This document shows positions 1 to 6,745 of a DNA stretch of 9,335 nt, piece by piece. The stretch's first letter is position 1; each line of letters begins with the position of its first letter. The notes under the pieces were generated by a model, which saw nothing but the letters and a program-made list of their open reading frames with translations, searched no databases and had not been told where the DNA came from. A program made the position numbers and the translations under genes. Source of the stretch: Novosphingobium sp. UBA1948 (GTDB lineage: Bacteria; Pseudomonadota; Alphaproteobacteria; Sphingomonadales; Sphingomonadaceae); the NCBI GenBank assembly GCA_002336765.1, contig DDES01000132.1, forward strand, positions 1,936 to 11,270, given 5' to 3'.

Positions 1-1
1 T

Positions 2-388
2 TGCGGCCCCGCCATTGTCGACATCTACGAGACACTGGCCGCGATGGAACAGCGCCCTATCACCCCGACCGACGACCGCACCATCTGGGCCAAGGGCGCC
101 ACGCGCGAGGACACGTTGATGGCGGCCGCTGTCGAACGCTTCTGCCTTAGCCTTGGCAGCGTGGCGGGCGATCTGGCGCTGGCGCAGGGCGGCTCGGGCG
201 TGGTGATCGCGGGCGGTCTTGGCCTGCGCATCAAGGATGTGCTGATGGCCAGCGGCTTTGCCGAAAGATTTCGCGCCAAGGGCCGTTTTGAAGCGCTGAT
301 GGCCGCTCTGCCGGTCAAACTCATCATCCATCCCCAGCCCGGTCTGCTGGGCGCCGCCGCCGCTTTCCAGAAGGAACATTGCTCGTGA
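2..388 (+). CDS. glk: Glucokinase, C-terminal part (5' end outside window)
   Basis: This open frame enters from the left edge, so the N-terminal part with the ATP-binding phosphate loop is missing; 128 residues remain before TGA. Glucokinase phosphorylates glucose to glucose-6-phosphate in the cytoplasm, feeding the Entner-Doudoroff route in bacteria that import free glucose. The visible part matches the end of bacterial Glk (ROK-unrelated hexokinase-fold family): an IAGGLG segment (the IAGGI glycine motif), then ASGFAERFRAKGRF, and HPQPGLLGAAAAF close to the C-terminus, which aligns with the HDNPGLLG end of E. coli Glk. The stop overlaps the start of the KDPG aldolase gene by four bases (GTGA), so the two are translationally coupled. 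This fits the sphingomonad/Zymomonas habit of grouping zwf, edd, glk and eda; the missing partners would lie to the left. The family call is strong; only the missing N-terminus limits it. Confidence 0.93.
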   Translation, partial: CGPAIVDIYETLAAMEQRPITPTDDRTIWAKGATREDTLMAAAVERFCLSLGSVAGDLALAQGGSGVVIAGGLGLRIKDVLMASGFAERFRAKGRFEALMAALPVKLIIHPQPGLLGAAAAFQKEHCS

Positions 389-1032
389 GCCAACCTACCC
401 CCCACTCGCTCGCCGTGGACGCTATCATGCGCAAGGCGCCGGTGATCCCCGTGCTGGTGATCGACGATCTGGCCCATGCCGTACCTCTGGCACAGGCGCT
501 GGTGGCCGGTGGTCTGACCGTGCTGGAAGTGACGCTGCGCACGCCCTGCGCGCTGGCGGCGATCAAGGCCATGCGCGCGGTGGAAGGCGCCATTGTCGGC
601 GCGGGCACGGTGCTCAATCCCGATGATTTGGCGCGCGCCATCGACGCGGGCAGCGAATTCATCGTCTCGCCTGGCCTGACCCCGCGTCTGGGCGAGGCGG
701 CGATCAAGGCGGGCATCCCCTTTCTGCCCGGCACGGCCAATTCGGCGGACATCATGCTGGGGCTTGATCTGGGGCTCAACCGCTTCAAGTTCTTCCCCGC
801 CGAGGCCAGCGGCGGTACACCGACGCTCAAAGCGCTCGCCGGTCCTTTTGGCGATGTGCGCTTTTGCCCGACCGGCGGCATCACGCAAGCGACGGCGCCC
901 AATTATCTGGGCCTCGAGGCGGTGCTCTGCGTGGGCGGCAGCTGGATGCTCGGCGCAAAGACAGCGGAGGGCGAACCAGACTTTCCTGCCATAACCGAGG
1001 CGGCTACACGGGCAGCAGCCCTGCCCCGCTAA
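385..1032 (+). CDS. eda: 2-dehydro-3-deoxy-phosphogluconate (KDPG) aldolase
   Basis: This class I aldolase splits 2-keto-3-deoxy-6-phosphogluconate into pyruvate and glyceraldehyde-3-phosphate, the last step of the Entner-Doudoroff pathway. The 215 residues match the family's usual length. Visible signatures are LEVTLRT, with the general-base glutamate E48 and arginine R52; GAGTVLNP (72-79); FIVSPG (92-97); LPGT (114-117); FKFFPAE, with Schiff-base lysine K135; and the phosphate-binding CPTGGI (161-166). I chose GTG at 385 because AAGGA (371-375) sits nine bases upstream and the GTGA overlaps the glk stop. A TTG at 379 would add two residues but lies only three bases from that ribosome binding site. 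Co-translation with glk and probable co-transcription with the downstream PEP carboxylase-like gene make this a glucose-catabolism block. Confidence 0.96.
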   Translation: MSQPTPHSLAVDAIMRKAPVIPVLVIDDLAHAVPLAQALVAGGLTVLEVTLRTPCALAAIKAMRAVEGAIVGAGTVLNPDDLARAIDAGSEFIVSPGLTPRLGEAAIKAGIPFLPGTANSADIMLGLDLGLNRFKFFPAEASGGTPTLKALAGPFGDVRFCPTGGITQATAPNYLGLEAVLCVGGSWMLGAKTAEGEPDFPAITEAATRAAALPR

Positions 1033-1085
1033 ACTGGGCCTCGATACTGGCGCAGCCAGCCGGGCCGACAGGAGTGTCCAAGACG

Positions 1086-3845
1086 ATGAGCCAGATTGCC
1101 GCCCTCTCGCAGCGCCTGCACGATCTGCATGTGCAGACCGAGGAAACCCCGCTGTTCAATCCGGTGTTCCAGCTATCGCTCGAACTCTCGCGCCAGATCG
1201 AAAACGGCGATCTTTCGCTCGACGGGGTCGAGGCGATGGTGGCCGAACTGGAATGCGAAGGGTTGCAGGCGCGCTCCAAGCGCCTGACGCGGCTGGTCGA
1301 GCCGGTGGACGCGGCGGCCAATCTGGCGCGGATCAAGGCGCAGGATGCGGGCGATTTCGCCGGTTTTGCCGCGCGCTGGGCGCGGCCGGTGGCGCATATC
1401 GTGTTCACCGCGCATCCCACCTTCCTGCTCAACAAGGCGCAAACGCAAGCGGTGGCGAACGCCGCCAGCACCGGCGCTCCGGCCGTCTGCACCGTCGATC
1501 ACGCGCGCGACACGATCACGCTGGACAGCGAGCATGAGGCCGCGCTGGCCGCGCTGGCCCGTGGACAGGCCGCCCGCGACCGGATCAACGCGGAACTGCT
1601 GGGCACCGCGCGCGCGCGCTGGCCGCAGCAATGGCGCAGTTTCCAGCCGATGCCGGTGCGCTTTGCCACATGGGTCGGCTATGACATGGATGGCCGCACC
1701 GATATCGGCTGGAACACCTGCATCCGTTATCGCCTGATGGAAAAGGCGCAGCGCCTTGCCTCTTACGCCACCAGCCTTGGCGAGGCCGCGCCCGACATCG
1801 CCACCCGCCTGTTGGCCGCCAGCGAGCGGGCCGAGGAAATGGCCGCGCTGTTCGCCGCCGACATGAGCGATGCGGCCAAGGTGGCGCAGGCCGCCAACAC
1901 GCTGACCGCCGACCATCCCGCCAAGCTGACCAGCCTTGCCCCCGTCATCGCCGAGATCGAGGCCTTGGCGGGCGGTGCGGATGACGATGCGGCCTGCCGG
2001 TTGCTAACCGCGGCCGCCGCGATGCGGGCCGACGGACTGGGCATGGGCTGGGTGCATTTCCGCGTCAATTCCAGCCAGTTGCAAAACGCCATCCGCCGCC
2101 GCATCGATCCCGAGGGCAAGCTCGATCTGGCCAGTCAGGCCGCCTTGATGAAGATGCGCGAATTGCTGGCTGCCGCCAAGCCGCTGCGCAGCAATTTCGC
2201 GGCTTTGGCGATCGAGAATTCCACCGCCATCCGCCTGTTCCTGACGATGGCGCAGATTCTGCACCATATCGATGCCGACAGCCCGATCCGCATGCTGGTG
2301 GCCGAATGCGAACAGCCGACCACGGTGATGGCCGCGCTCTATTTCGCCAAATTGTTCGGGATCGAGGACAAGGTCGATGTCTCGCCCTTGTTCGAAACGG
2401 AAACCGCGCTGGAACATGGCGGGCGTTTTCTTGACGCCTTGCTGGCGGAAGCCTCCTACCGCGCCTATGCGCGGCGGCGCGGGCGGGTTTCGATCCAGAC
2501 CGGCTTTTCCGACGCGGGCCGTTTTGTCGGCCAGATTCCGGCGGCGCTGGCCATCGAGCGTCTGCAAGGCCGTCTGGCGCAGGCGATGGCGGCCAATGAA
2601 CTGGGCGACATCTCGGCGCTGATCTTCAACACGCATGGCGAAAGCATGGGCCGCGGCGCCCATCCCGCCAGCATGGGGGACCGCCTGTCTTGGCCGCTCA
2701 GCCCGTGGTCGCGCCGCCGGTTCGTGCGCGCCGGTATCCGGCTGGAGCCGGAAGTCAGCTTTCAGGGCGGCGACGGCTATCTGTTCTTCGGCAGCGAGGA
2801 ACTGGCGCTGGCCACGCTCACCCGCTTTATCGAACTGGCGCCTGCCGAAACCGATCCCTATGCGCCGACCGATCCCTTCTATCGCCGCACCGATCTCAGC
2901 CTCGATTTCTATCGCGCCATCCGCCGTATCCAGCAGGATTATCTGTCGAGCGCCACCTATAGCCGCGCCGTCACCGCCTTTGGCCTCGGCCTGCTCAACG
3001 ATACGGGCAGCCGCAAGAGCCGCCGCCAAAGCGACATTGCCGCCGATCGCAGCATGAGCCTGCGCCAGATCCGCGCCATTCCGCATAATGCCATCCTGCA
3101 ACAGCTCGGCTATCCGGTGAACATCATCGCGGGTGCGGGCAGCGCGGCAGAGGGCAATTACGAGGAACTGGGCGCGCTGCTGCGGTCCTCGGAGCGCGGG
3201 CGCCAGATCATGCGCCTGATCCGCGCCGCCAACGCGCTGGCCAGTATCAAGACGATGACCGCCTTTGGCGAGCTGTTCAATTCCGCCTATTGGGCCAGCC
3301 GCCCTTATCGCGGGCATGAGGAACATATTGCCGACGGTTGTCTCGCGCTGGCCGAATATCTCACCAGCGACGACCGCACCGGCGTGTTCCGCCGCATGGC
3401 CACCCGCCTGCGCGTCGATGCGCTCAAGCTGCACCGCCTGCTCGACCATATTCCCGACGAGGCCCCCCTGCCCGACCGCGAACATGCACGCCGCATGATC
3501 GGCGTGCTGCAGGCGCTGCGCCTTGCGCTGTTCCAGCATATGTTCCTGCGCGTGGTGATGGTGCCGCAATTCAGCCGCGCCAACGATATCGCGCGCGAGG
3601 ATGTGCTGGAAATGGTCTTCACCCTGCGCGTGGACGAGGCGCTGGCGCAGTTGAAGCGGGCCTTCCCGACCTCTTTCCCCGGCATCGGCGATTTCAGCGT
3701 CGATGAGCCCGCCGATTATCCCGACGAGGCCGCCACCGGCTACACCGCCATCCGCCGCGACTATATCGAGCCGATCGAGCGCGCCTATGGTCTGGCGCTG
3801 CGCATCGGCACGGCGATCGCCAACGAGTTCGGGGCGCATGGGTGA
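1086..3845 (+). CDS. Divergent phosphoenolpyruvate carboxylase-family protein
   Basis: The 919-residue length and the order of motifs match phosphoenolpyruvate carboxylase (PEP + bicarbonate to oxaloacetate). Visible counterparts are VFTAHPT with the catalytic histidine H110; HFRVNSSQ with R326 (family LDIRQ); PLFET (434-438); GFSDAGRFVG (473-482; family GYSDSNKDAG, with the lysine replaced by R479); HGESMGRGAHP (517-527); TGSRKSRR (from 640; family IGSRPARR); RAIP (R663); and RRDYIEPIE near the end (family RNPYIDPL). Several key positions differ. The mobile loop HGRGGxxGRGG is two residues shorter and lacks its first arginine, the arginine of the QNRLMLPAWLG segment is not seen, and the C-terminal RNTG (aspartate inhibitor site) is GAHG. 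It may be a PEPC with altered kinetics and allostery, or a non-carboxylating paralogue. ATG 1086 has AGGAG (1070-1074) 11 bases upstream; in-frame GTG 1074 is an alternative. It follows eda by 53 bases, probably in one operon. The fold call is firm, the activity uncertain. Confidence 0.8.
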   Translation: MSQIAALSQRLHDLHVQTEETPLFNPVFQLSLELSRQIENGDLSLDGVEAMVAELECEGLQARSKRLTRLVEPVDAAANLARIKAQDAGDFAGFAARWARPVAHIVFTAHPTFLLNKAQTQAVANAASTGAPAVCTVDHARDTITLDSEHEAALAALARGQAARDRINAELLGTARARWPQQWRSFQPMPVRFATWVGYDMDGRTDIGWNTCIRYRLMEKAQRLASYATSLGEAAPDIATRLLAASERAEEMAALFAADMSDAAKVAQAANTLTADHPAKLTSLAPVIAEIEALAGGADDDAACRLLTAAAAMRADGLGMGWVHFRVNSSQLQNAIRRRIDPEGKLDLASQAALMKMRELLAAAKPLRSNFAALAIENSTAIRLFLTMAQILHHIDADSPIRMLVAECEQPTTVMAALYFAKLFGIEDKVDVSPLFETETALEHGGRFLDALLAEASYRAYARRRGRVSIQTGFSDAGRFVGQIPAALAIERLQGRLAQAMAANELGDISALIFNTHGESMGRGAHPASMGDRLSWPLSPWSRRRFVRAGIRLEPEVSFQGGDGYLFFGSEELALATLTRFIELAPAETDPYAPTDPFYRRTDLSLDFYRAIRRIQQDYLSSATYSRAVTAFGLGLLNDTGSRKSRRQSDIAADRSMSLRQIRAIPHNAILQQLGYPVNIIAGAGSAAEGNYEELGALLRSSERGRQIMRLIRAANALASIKTMTAFGELFNSAYWASRPYRGHEEHIADGCLALAEYLTSDDRTGVFRRMATRLRVDALKLHRLLDHIPDEAPLPDREHARRMIGVLQALRLALFQHMFLRVVMVPQFSRANDIAREDVLEMVFTLRVDEALAQLKRAFPTSFPGIGDFSVDEPADYPDEAATGYTAIRRDYIEPIERAYGLALRIGTAIANEFGAHG

Positions 3846-3898
3846 CAGCCGATCCCGCTGATCCCCCCCTGTGCGGATACGCGGTGGCCTTTGGGCCG

Positions 3899-3919
3899 GA
3901 TTCTATGCGGGATAGAATC
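3899..3919. repeat. Inverted repeat GATTCTAT-N5-ATAGAATC
   Basis: Perfect 8-base arms (3899-3906 and 3912-3919) surround a GCGGG loop, about 54 bases after the PEP carboxylase-like stop. The right arm shares TAGAATCG with 3926-3933, which forms the left arm and loop edge of the next hairpin. The left arm can therefore pair with either copy. It could be part of a transcription end region or a protein-binding dyad; the sequence alone does not decide. Confidence 0.5.
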
Positions 3920-3957
3920 GCCATGTAGAATCGGTTTTGCGCTTCTACATGGCTTTT
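3920..3957 (+). terminator. Possible intrinsic terminator after the glk-eda-ppc block
   Basis: A perfect 11-base inverted repeat, GCCATGTAGAA (3920-3930) and TTCTACATGGC (3943-3953), encloses a 12-base loop and is followed directly by TTTT (3954-3957). Stem length and position after the stop codon suit an intrinsic terminator separating the carbon-metabolism genes from the next operon. The T-tract is short and the stem only moderately GC-rich for this genome, so termination may be weak. A protein operator is the main alternative. Confidence 0.5.
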
Positions 3958-3983
3958 GGCGCGCGATCTCTGCGCAGTATTAC
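3956..3983 (+). promoter_or_regulatory. Tentative sigma70-type promoter of the guanidine/urea operon
   Basis: TTGGCG (3956-3961) and TATTAC (3978-3983) resemble -35 and -10 hexamers, each 4 of 6 to the E. coli consensus, with a 16-base spacer. The -10 would overlap the left half of the dyad at 3977-4004, a normal place for a repressor site. Transcription would begin near 3990 and give a leader of about 100 bases. Sphingomonad promoters are poorly predicted from E. coli consensus, so this is weak. Confidence 0.25.
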
Positions 3984-4004
3984 GAAGATGGAGATTGGTA
4001 ATAC
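3977..4004. promoter_or_regulatory. NikR-type operator dyad GTATTA-N16-TAATAC
   Basis: Half-site GTATTA (3977-3982) and its exact reverse complement TAATAC (3999-4004) are separated by 16 bases; counting the next base inward (C/G) the arms are 7 bases long. The E. coli NikR operator is GTATGA-N16-TCATAC, so geometry is identical and each half-site differs at one base. A NikR-like ribbon-helix-helix protein is encoded fourth in the operon starting 84 bases downstream, and its predicted DNA-contact strand (R13-x-S15-x-S17) closely resembles that of NikR (R3-x-T5-x-T7). I infer an autoregulatory repressor site. The match is seen; binding is inferred. Confidence 0.6.
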
Positions 4005-4014
4005 CGCGTTAACC

Positions 4015-4079
4015 TCCCCTCGATTGCGGGCGCTGATGGCAACATGCCGCGTTGCGACAGCGCCGCCATGCGAAGGGGA
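4015..4079 (+). promoter_or_regulatory. Structured leader sequestering the ribosome binding site
   Basis: Three nested helices can form. An inner stem pairs GCAAC (4039-4043) with GTTGC (4051-4055) around a 7-base loop. A middle stem pairs GGCGCTG (4029-4035) with CAGCGCC (4058-4064). An outer helix pairs TCCCCTCG (4015-4022) with CG and AGGGGA (4071-4072 and 4074-4079, one bulged A). The outer helix covers the Shine-Dalgarno sequence of the next gene. The inner two stems are convincing; the outer is shorter and could be chance in GC-rich DNA. It does not match the guanidine-I, -II or -III riboswitch patterns I know. Confidence 0.35.
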
Positions 4080-4087
4080 AGCGGAAC

Positions 4088-5170
4088 ATGGTGAGGTTGA
4101 CGGTTCGAGCCGCATTGTCAGGCGCCTTGCTGGCGGGTGCGTTGGCGCTATCCTCCTGCTCTCCCACCGCCACCGCGCCGCAACAGCGCAACGAATTCAG
4201 CATCGGCTGGTCGATCTATGCCGGCTGGATGCCTTGGCCCTATGCCCAGCAGGCGGGTATCGTGAAGAAATGGGCCGACAAATACGGCATCAAGATCAAC
4301 ATCGTGCAGGTCAACGACTACGTTGAATCGGTCAACCAGTACACGGCGGGCAAGTTCGACGGCGTGACGGTGGCCAATATGGACGCGCTGACTATCCCCG
4401 CCGCGGGCGGCAAGGATACCAGCGCGATCATCGTGGGCGACTATTCCAACGGCAATGATGGCGTGCTCCTGAAAGGCGGCGACAGCGTGGCCGCCATCAA
4501 GGGGCGCGATGTCTATCTGGTCGAACTCTCGGTCTCGCATTACCTGCTGGCGCGTGCGCTGGACAAGGCGGGCATGGCGATGAGCGATGTGAAGACCATC
4601 AACACATCCGACGCCGATATCGTGGGCACTTTCGGCAGCCCCGAGGCGACCGCCGCCGTGACATGGAACCCGCAGCTTTCGGTGATGAAGGCGCAGCCGG
4701 GGGTGAAGGCGGTGTTCACCTCGGCGGATATTCCCGGCGAGATTCTCGATCTGCTGGTGGTGGACACCGCCACGCTCAAGGCCAACCCCAATCTGGGCAA
4801 GGCGCTCACCGGCATTTGGTATGAAACCGTGGCGCTGATGAAGCGCGACGATGCGCAGGGCAAGGCCGCACGCGCCGCGATGGCCAAGCTGGCGGGCACC
4901 ACGCCCGCTATGTTCGACAGCCAGCTCACCACCACCTATCTCTATGACCAGCCCAAGGCGGCAGTAGCCGCCACCGCCGATCCCGCGCTGGTCGCCACCA
5001 TGACCCGCGTGCGCGATTTCAGCTTCAGCAAGGGCCTGTTCAAGGGCGCCAGTTCGGCCGATGCGGTGGGCATGGCCTTCCCGCATGGCAAGGTGCTGGG
5101 CGATCCGGCGCATGTCACACTGCGCTTTGACGAAAGCTTCATGCAGATGGCCGCCGACGGCAAATTGTGA
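4088..5170 (+). CDS. Urea carboxylase-cluster ABC transporter substrate-binding lipoprotein
   Basis: This 360-residue protein is the solute receptor of an ABC importer, of the nitrate/taurine/thiamine-precursor-like class (NMT1/TauA fold) found beside urea carboxylase genes. The N-terminus has basic residues, a hydrophobic stretch and lipobox LSSC with C24, so it should be lipid-anchored on the periplasmic side of the inner membrane. The mature part opens with FSIGWSIYAGWMPWPYAQQ (from 37), typical of the subgroup, followed by a lysine-rich helix and the NQYTAGKFDGVTVANMDAL segment. The ligand is probably guanidine, urea or a related small amidine; sequence does not fix it. ATG 4088 has AAGGGGAA (4073-4080) seven bases upstream; an in-frame TTG at 4052 would add 12 charged residues before the signal peptide and lies inside a stem. 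It is the first gene of the operon, 22 bases before the permease. Confidence 0.88.
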   Translation: MVRLTVRAALSGALLAGALALSSCSPTATAPQQRNEFSIGWSIYAGWMPWPYAQQAGIVKKWADKYGIKINIVQVNDYVESVNQYTAGKFDGVTVANMDALTIPAAGGKDTSAIIVGDYSNGNDGVLLKGGDSVAAIKGRDVYLVELSVSHYLLARALDKAGMAMSDVKTINTSDADIVGTFGSPEATAAVTWNPQLSVMKAQPGVKAVFTSADIPGEILDLLVVDTATLKANPNLGKALTGIWYETVALMKRDDAQGKAARAAMAKLAGTTPAMFDSQLTTTYLYDQPKAAVAATADPALVATMTRVRDFSFSKGLFKGASSADAVGMAFPHGKVLGDPAHVTLRFDESFMQMAADGKL

Positions 5171-5192
5171 CCCCTCGCCAGAGAGAGCGACG

Positions 5193-6008
5193 ATGCGCTG
5201 GGTAAACCGCCGGATGTCGAAGGGTGACAGGCTGCTGTGGGGCGGCCTGCCGATCCTGCTGCTGCTGCTGGCCTATGTGCTGGCCGCGGCGCAGCGCCAT
5301 GCCGCCAATCCCGCCGACAAGATTCTGCCGCTCCCCTCGGGCATGGTGCAGGCCATGTCGGCGCTGCTGTTCGAGCGCGATCTGCTCTCGGGGCAATGGC
5401 TGTTCTGGGCCGATACGCTGGCCAGCCTGCAACGGCTGGGGCTGGGCCTCGGCATCGCCACGGGCACGGCGCTGGTGCTGGGCCTGTTGCTGGGCGCCTT
5501 GCCGCCGGTGCGCGCCACGCTGGGACCGCTGGTAACAGCGATTGCCGTCATTCCCCCCATCGCCTTGCTGCCGATCCTGTTTATCGGGCTTGGGTTGGGC
5601 GAAACGGCCAAGGTGGCGCTGATCGCCATCGGCGTGGCGCCGGTGATGCTGCGCGACATTGCTGGCCATGTTGCCGCCCTGCCGCGCGAGCAGATCGTGA
5701 AAGCGCAAACTCTGGGCGCGGGAAGCTGGCAGATCCTGCTGCGCGTTGCCCTGCCACAGGCCATGCCGCGCCTGTTTCAGGCCCTTCGCCTCGCGCTGGG
5801 ACCGGCATGGGTGTTCCTGATTTCCGCCGAGGCCATCGCCTCGGATGTCGGGCTTGGCTACCGCATCTTCCTCGTGCGGCGCTATCTGGCGATGGATGTG
5901 ATCATCCCCTATGTGGCGTGGATCGCGCTGCTGGCCATCGCGATGGATGTTGTGCTGAACCATGCCAGCAAGCGCCTGTTCCCCTGGGCAGAGGGGGCGG
6001 CAACATGA
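5193..6008 (+). CDS. ABC transporter permease of the guanidine/urea uptake system
   Basis: This 271-residue inner-membrane protein is of the SsuC/TauC-like BPD_transp_1 family. Hydrophobic segments lie near residues 15-33, 82-104, 110-133, 139-153, 204-215 and 236-255, consistent with about six membrane helices. The cytoplasmic coupling loop that docks on the ATPase is KAQTLGAGSWQ through ALP (170-188), a form of the EAA---G---------I-LP motif in which the first alanine-rich part is KAQ. ATG 5193 follows a purine-rich AGAGAGAG stretch; an alternative ATG at 5214 has no obvious ribosome binding site. The stop overlaps the ATPase start (ATGA). Together with its neighbours it makes a complete three-component importer in which the permease presumably works as a homodimer. 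Confidence 0.9.
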   Translation: MRWVNRRMSKGDRLLWGGLPILLLLLAYVLAAAQRHAANPADKILPLPSGMVQAMSALLFERDLLSGQWLFWADTLASLQRLGLGLGIATGTALVLGLLLGALPPVRATLGPLVTAIAVIPPIALLPILFIGLGLGETAKVALIAIGVAPVMLRDIAGHVAALPREQIVKAQTLGAGSWQILLRVALPQAMPRLFQALRLALGPAWVFLISAEAIASDVGLGYRIFLVRRYLAMDVIIPYVAWIALLAIAMDVVLNHASKRLFPWAEGAAT

Positions 6009-6745
6009 GCGCCTTCCTTTCCCTGCGCGACCTGTGGGTCGAATATGGCGACAAGATCGTGCTGGAGCGCGTCAATCTCGACATTGCCGAGGGCAGCTTT
6101 GTCTCGGTGATCGGCCCCTCGGGCGCCGGCAAAAGCAGCCTGCTCCGCGTCATCCTCGGGCAGGAGCAGCCCACGCGCGGCACGATCCTGCTCGATGGGG
6201 CGCCGCTGCCCCCCGAATGCGGGCCGGATCGCGGGGTGGTGTTCCAGCGCTATTCGGTGTTCCCGCATCTGACCGCGCTGCAAAACACGATGTTCGCGCT
6301 GGAATGCACGCAGGCGCCCTTGCTGGCCCGCCTGTTCGGCGCCGCGCGCGACAAGGCGCGGGCCGAGGCCGCCGCCATGCTCGAAGCGGTCGGGCTGGGC
6401 GACAGTCTCCACCTCTATCCCGCGCAAATGTCGGGCGGGATGCAGCAACGCCTCGCCATCGCGCAGGCGTTGATCCAACGCCCGCGCATCTTGCTGCTCG
6501 ACGAACCTTTCGGCGCGCTCGATCCGGGCATCCGCGCCGATATGCACAAGCTGATTACGCAACTGTGGCGCGATTTCGGCCTGACCATCATTATGGTCAC
6601 GCATGATCTGCGCGAGGCCTTCGCGCTGGGCACGCGTGTGCTGACGCTCGACAAGCGCCGCCACGATCCGCAAGCCCCGCATCGCTATGGCGCCACGGCG
6701 GTGTACGACCTGACGCTGCGCCCGCGCACGGATGTAGCCGCATGA
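6005..6745 (+). CDS. ABC transporter ATP-binding protein of the guanidine/urea uptake system
   Basis: The 246 residues contain every element of an ABC ATPase: Walker A GPSGAGKSS (37-45), Q-loop glutamine Q81 in VVFQRYSVFPHL, signature MSGGMQQR (142-149), Walker B ILLLDEP with D166 and catalytic E167, D-loop GALD, and switch histidine H200 in VTHDLREA. This is the SsuB/TauB class that energises import at the cytoplasmic face. The signature starts with M instead of the usual L, a common substitution. Start and stop both overlap neighbours by ATGA, joining it to the permease and the regulator, so the subunits are likely made in balanced amounts. The short tail beyond the nucleotide-binding domain is unremarkable. 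Confidence 0.93.
   Translation: MSAFLSLRDLWVEYGDKIVLERVNLDIAEGSFVSVIGPSGAGKSSLLRVILGQEQPTRGTILLDGAPLPPECGPDRGVVFQRYSVFPHLTALQNTMFALECTQAPLLARLFGAARDKARAEAAAMLEAVGLGDSLHLYPAQMSGGMQQRLAIAQALIQRPRILLLDEPFGALDPGIRADMHKLITQLWRDFGLTIIMVTHDLREAFALGTRVLTLDKRRHDPQAPHRYGATAVYDLTLRPRTDVAA

Noticed and set aside
864..1085. Upstream extension of the PEP carboxylase-like frame into the eda gene
   Set aside because: The extension lies in eda's alternative frame, reads as low-information arginine/glycine-rich sequence, and lacks a ribosome binding site, whereas AGGAG precedes ATG 1086.
2004..3839. Long open frame of 611 codons on the minus strand, opposite the PEP carboxylase-like gene
   Set aside because: It is a mirror of a GC-rich coding strand: composition is repetitive in Ala/Gly/Arg/His/Gln, with no recognisable domain. 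The plus-strand frame carries clear PEPC motifs.
3886..3897. Short hairpin GGCC-TTTG-GGCC after the PEP carboxylase-like gene
   Set aside because: Only four base pairs and no following T-tract; expected by chance in GC-rich DNA.
3923..3950. ATGTAG-N16-CTACAT as a second NikR-type operator
   Set aside because: The spacing can be picked out only because the arms are long; a perfect 11-base stem offers several such 6-mers, and the half-site does not resemble GTATGA. A terminator is simpler.
4037..4055. TGGCA and TTGC resembling a sigma54 promoter ahead of a nitrogen operon
   Set aside because: The GG and GC elements are separated by 14 bases instead of the required 10. A second candidate at 3957-3973 is also off, by two bases.
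4052..4087. TTG start adding 12 residues to the substrate-binding protein
   Set aside because: It would put charged residues ahead of a well-formed lipoprotein signal, lies within a stem, and the strong AAGGGGAA site serves ATG 4088.
3977..4087. Guanidine-II type ACGR-loop hairpins (ACGA near 3982, ACGG near 4099)
   Set aside because: The flanking bases do not form stems around these tetranucleotides.
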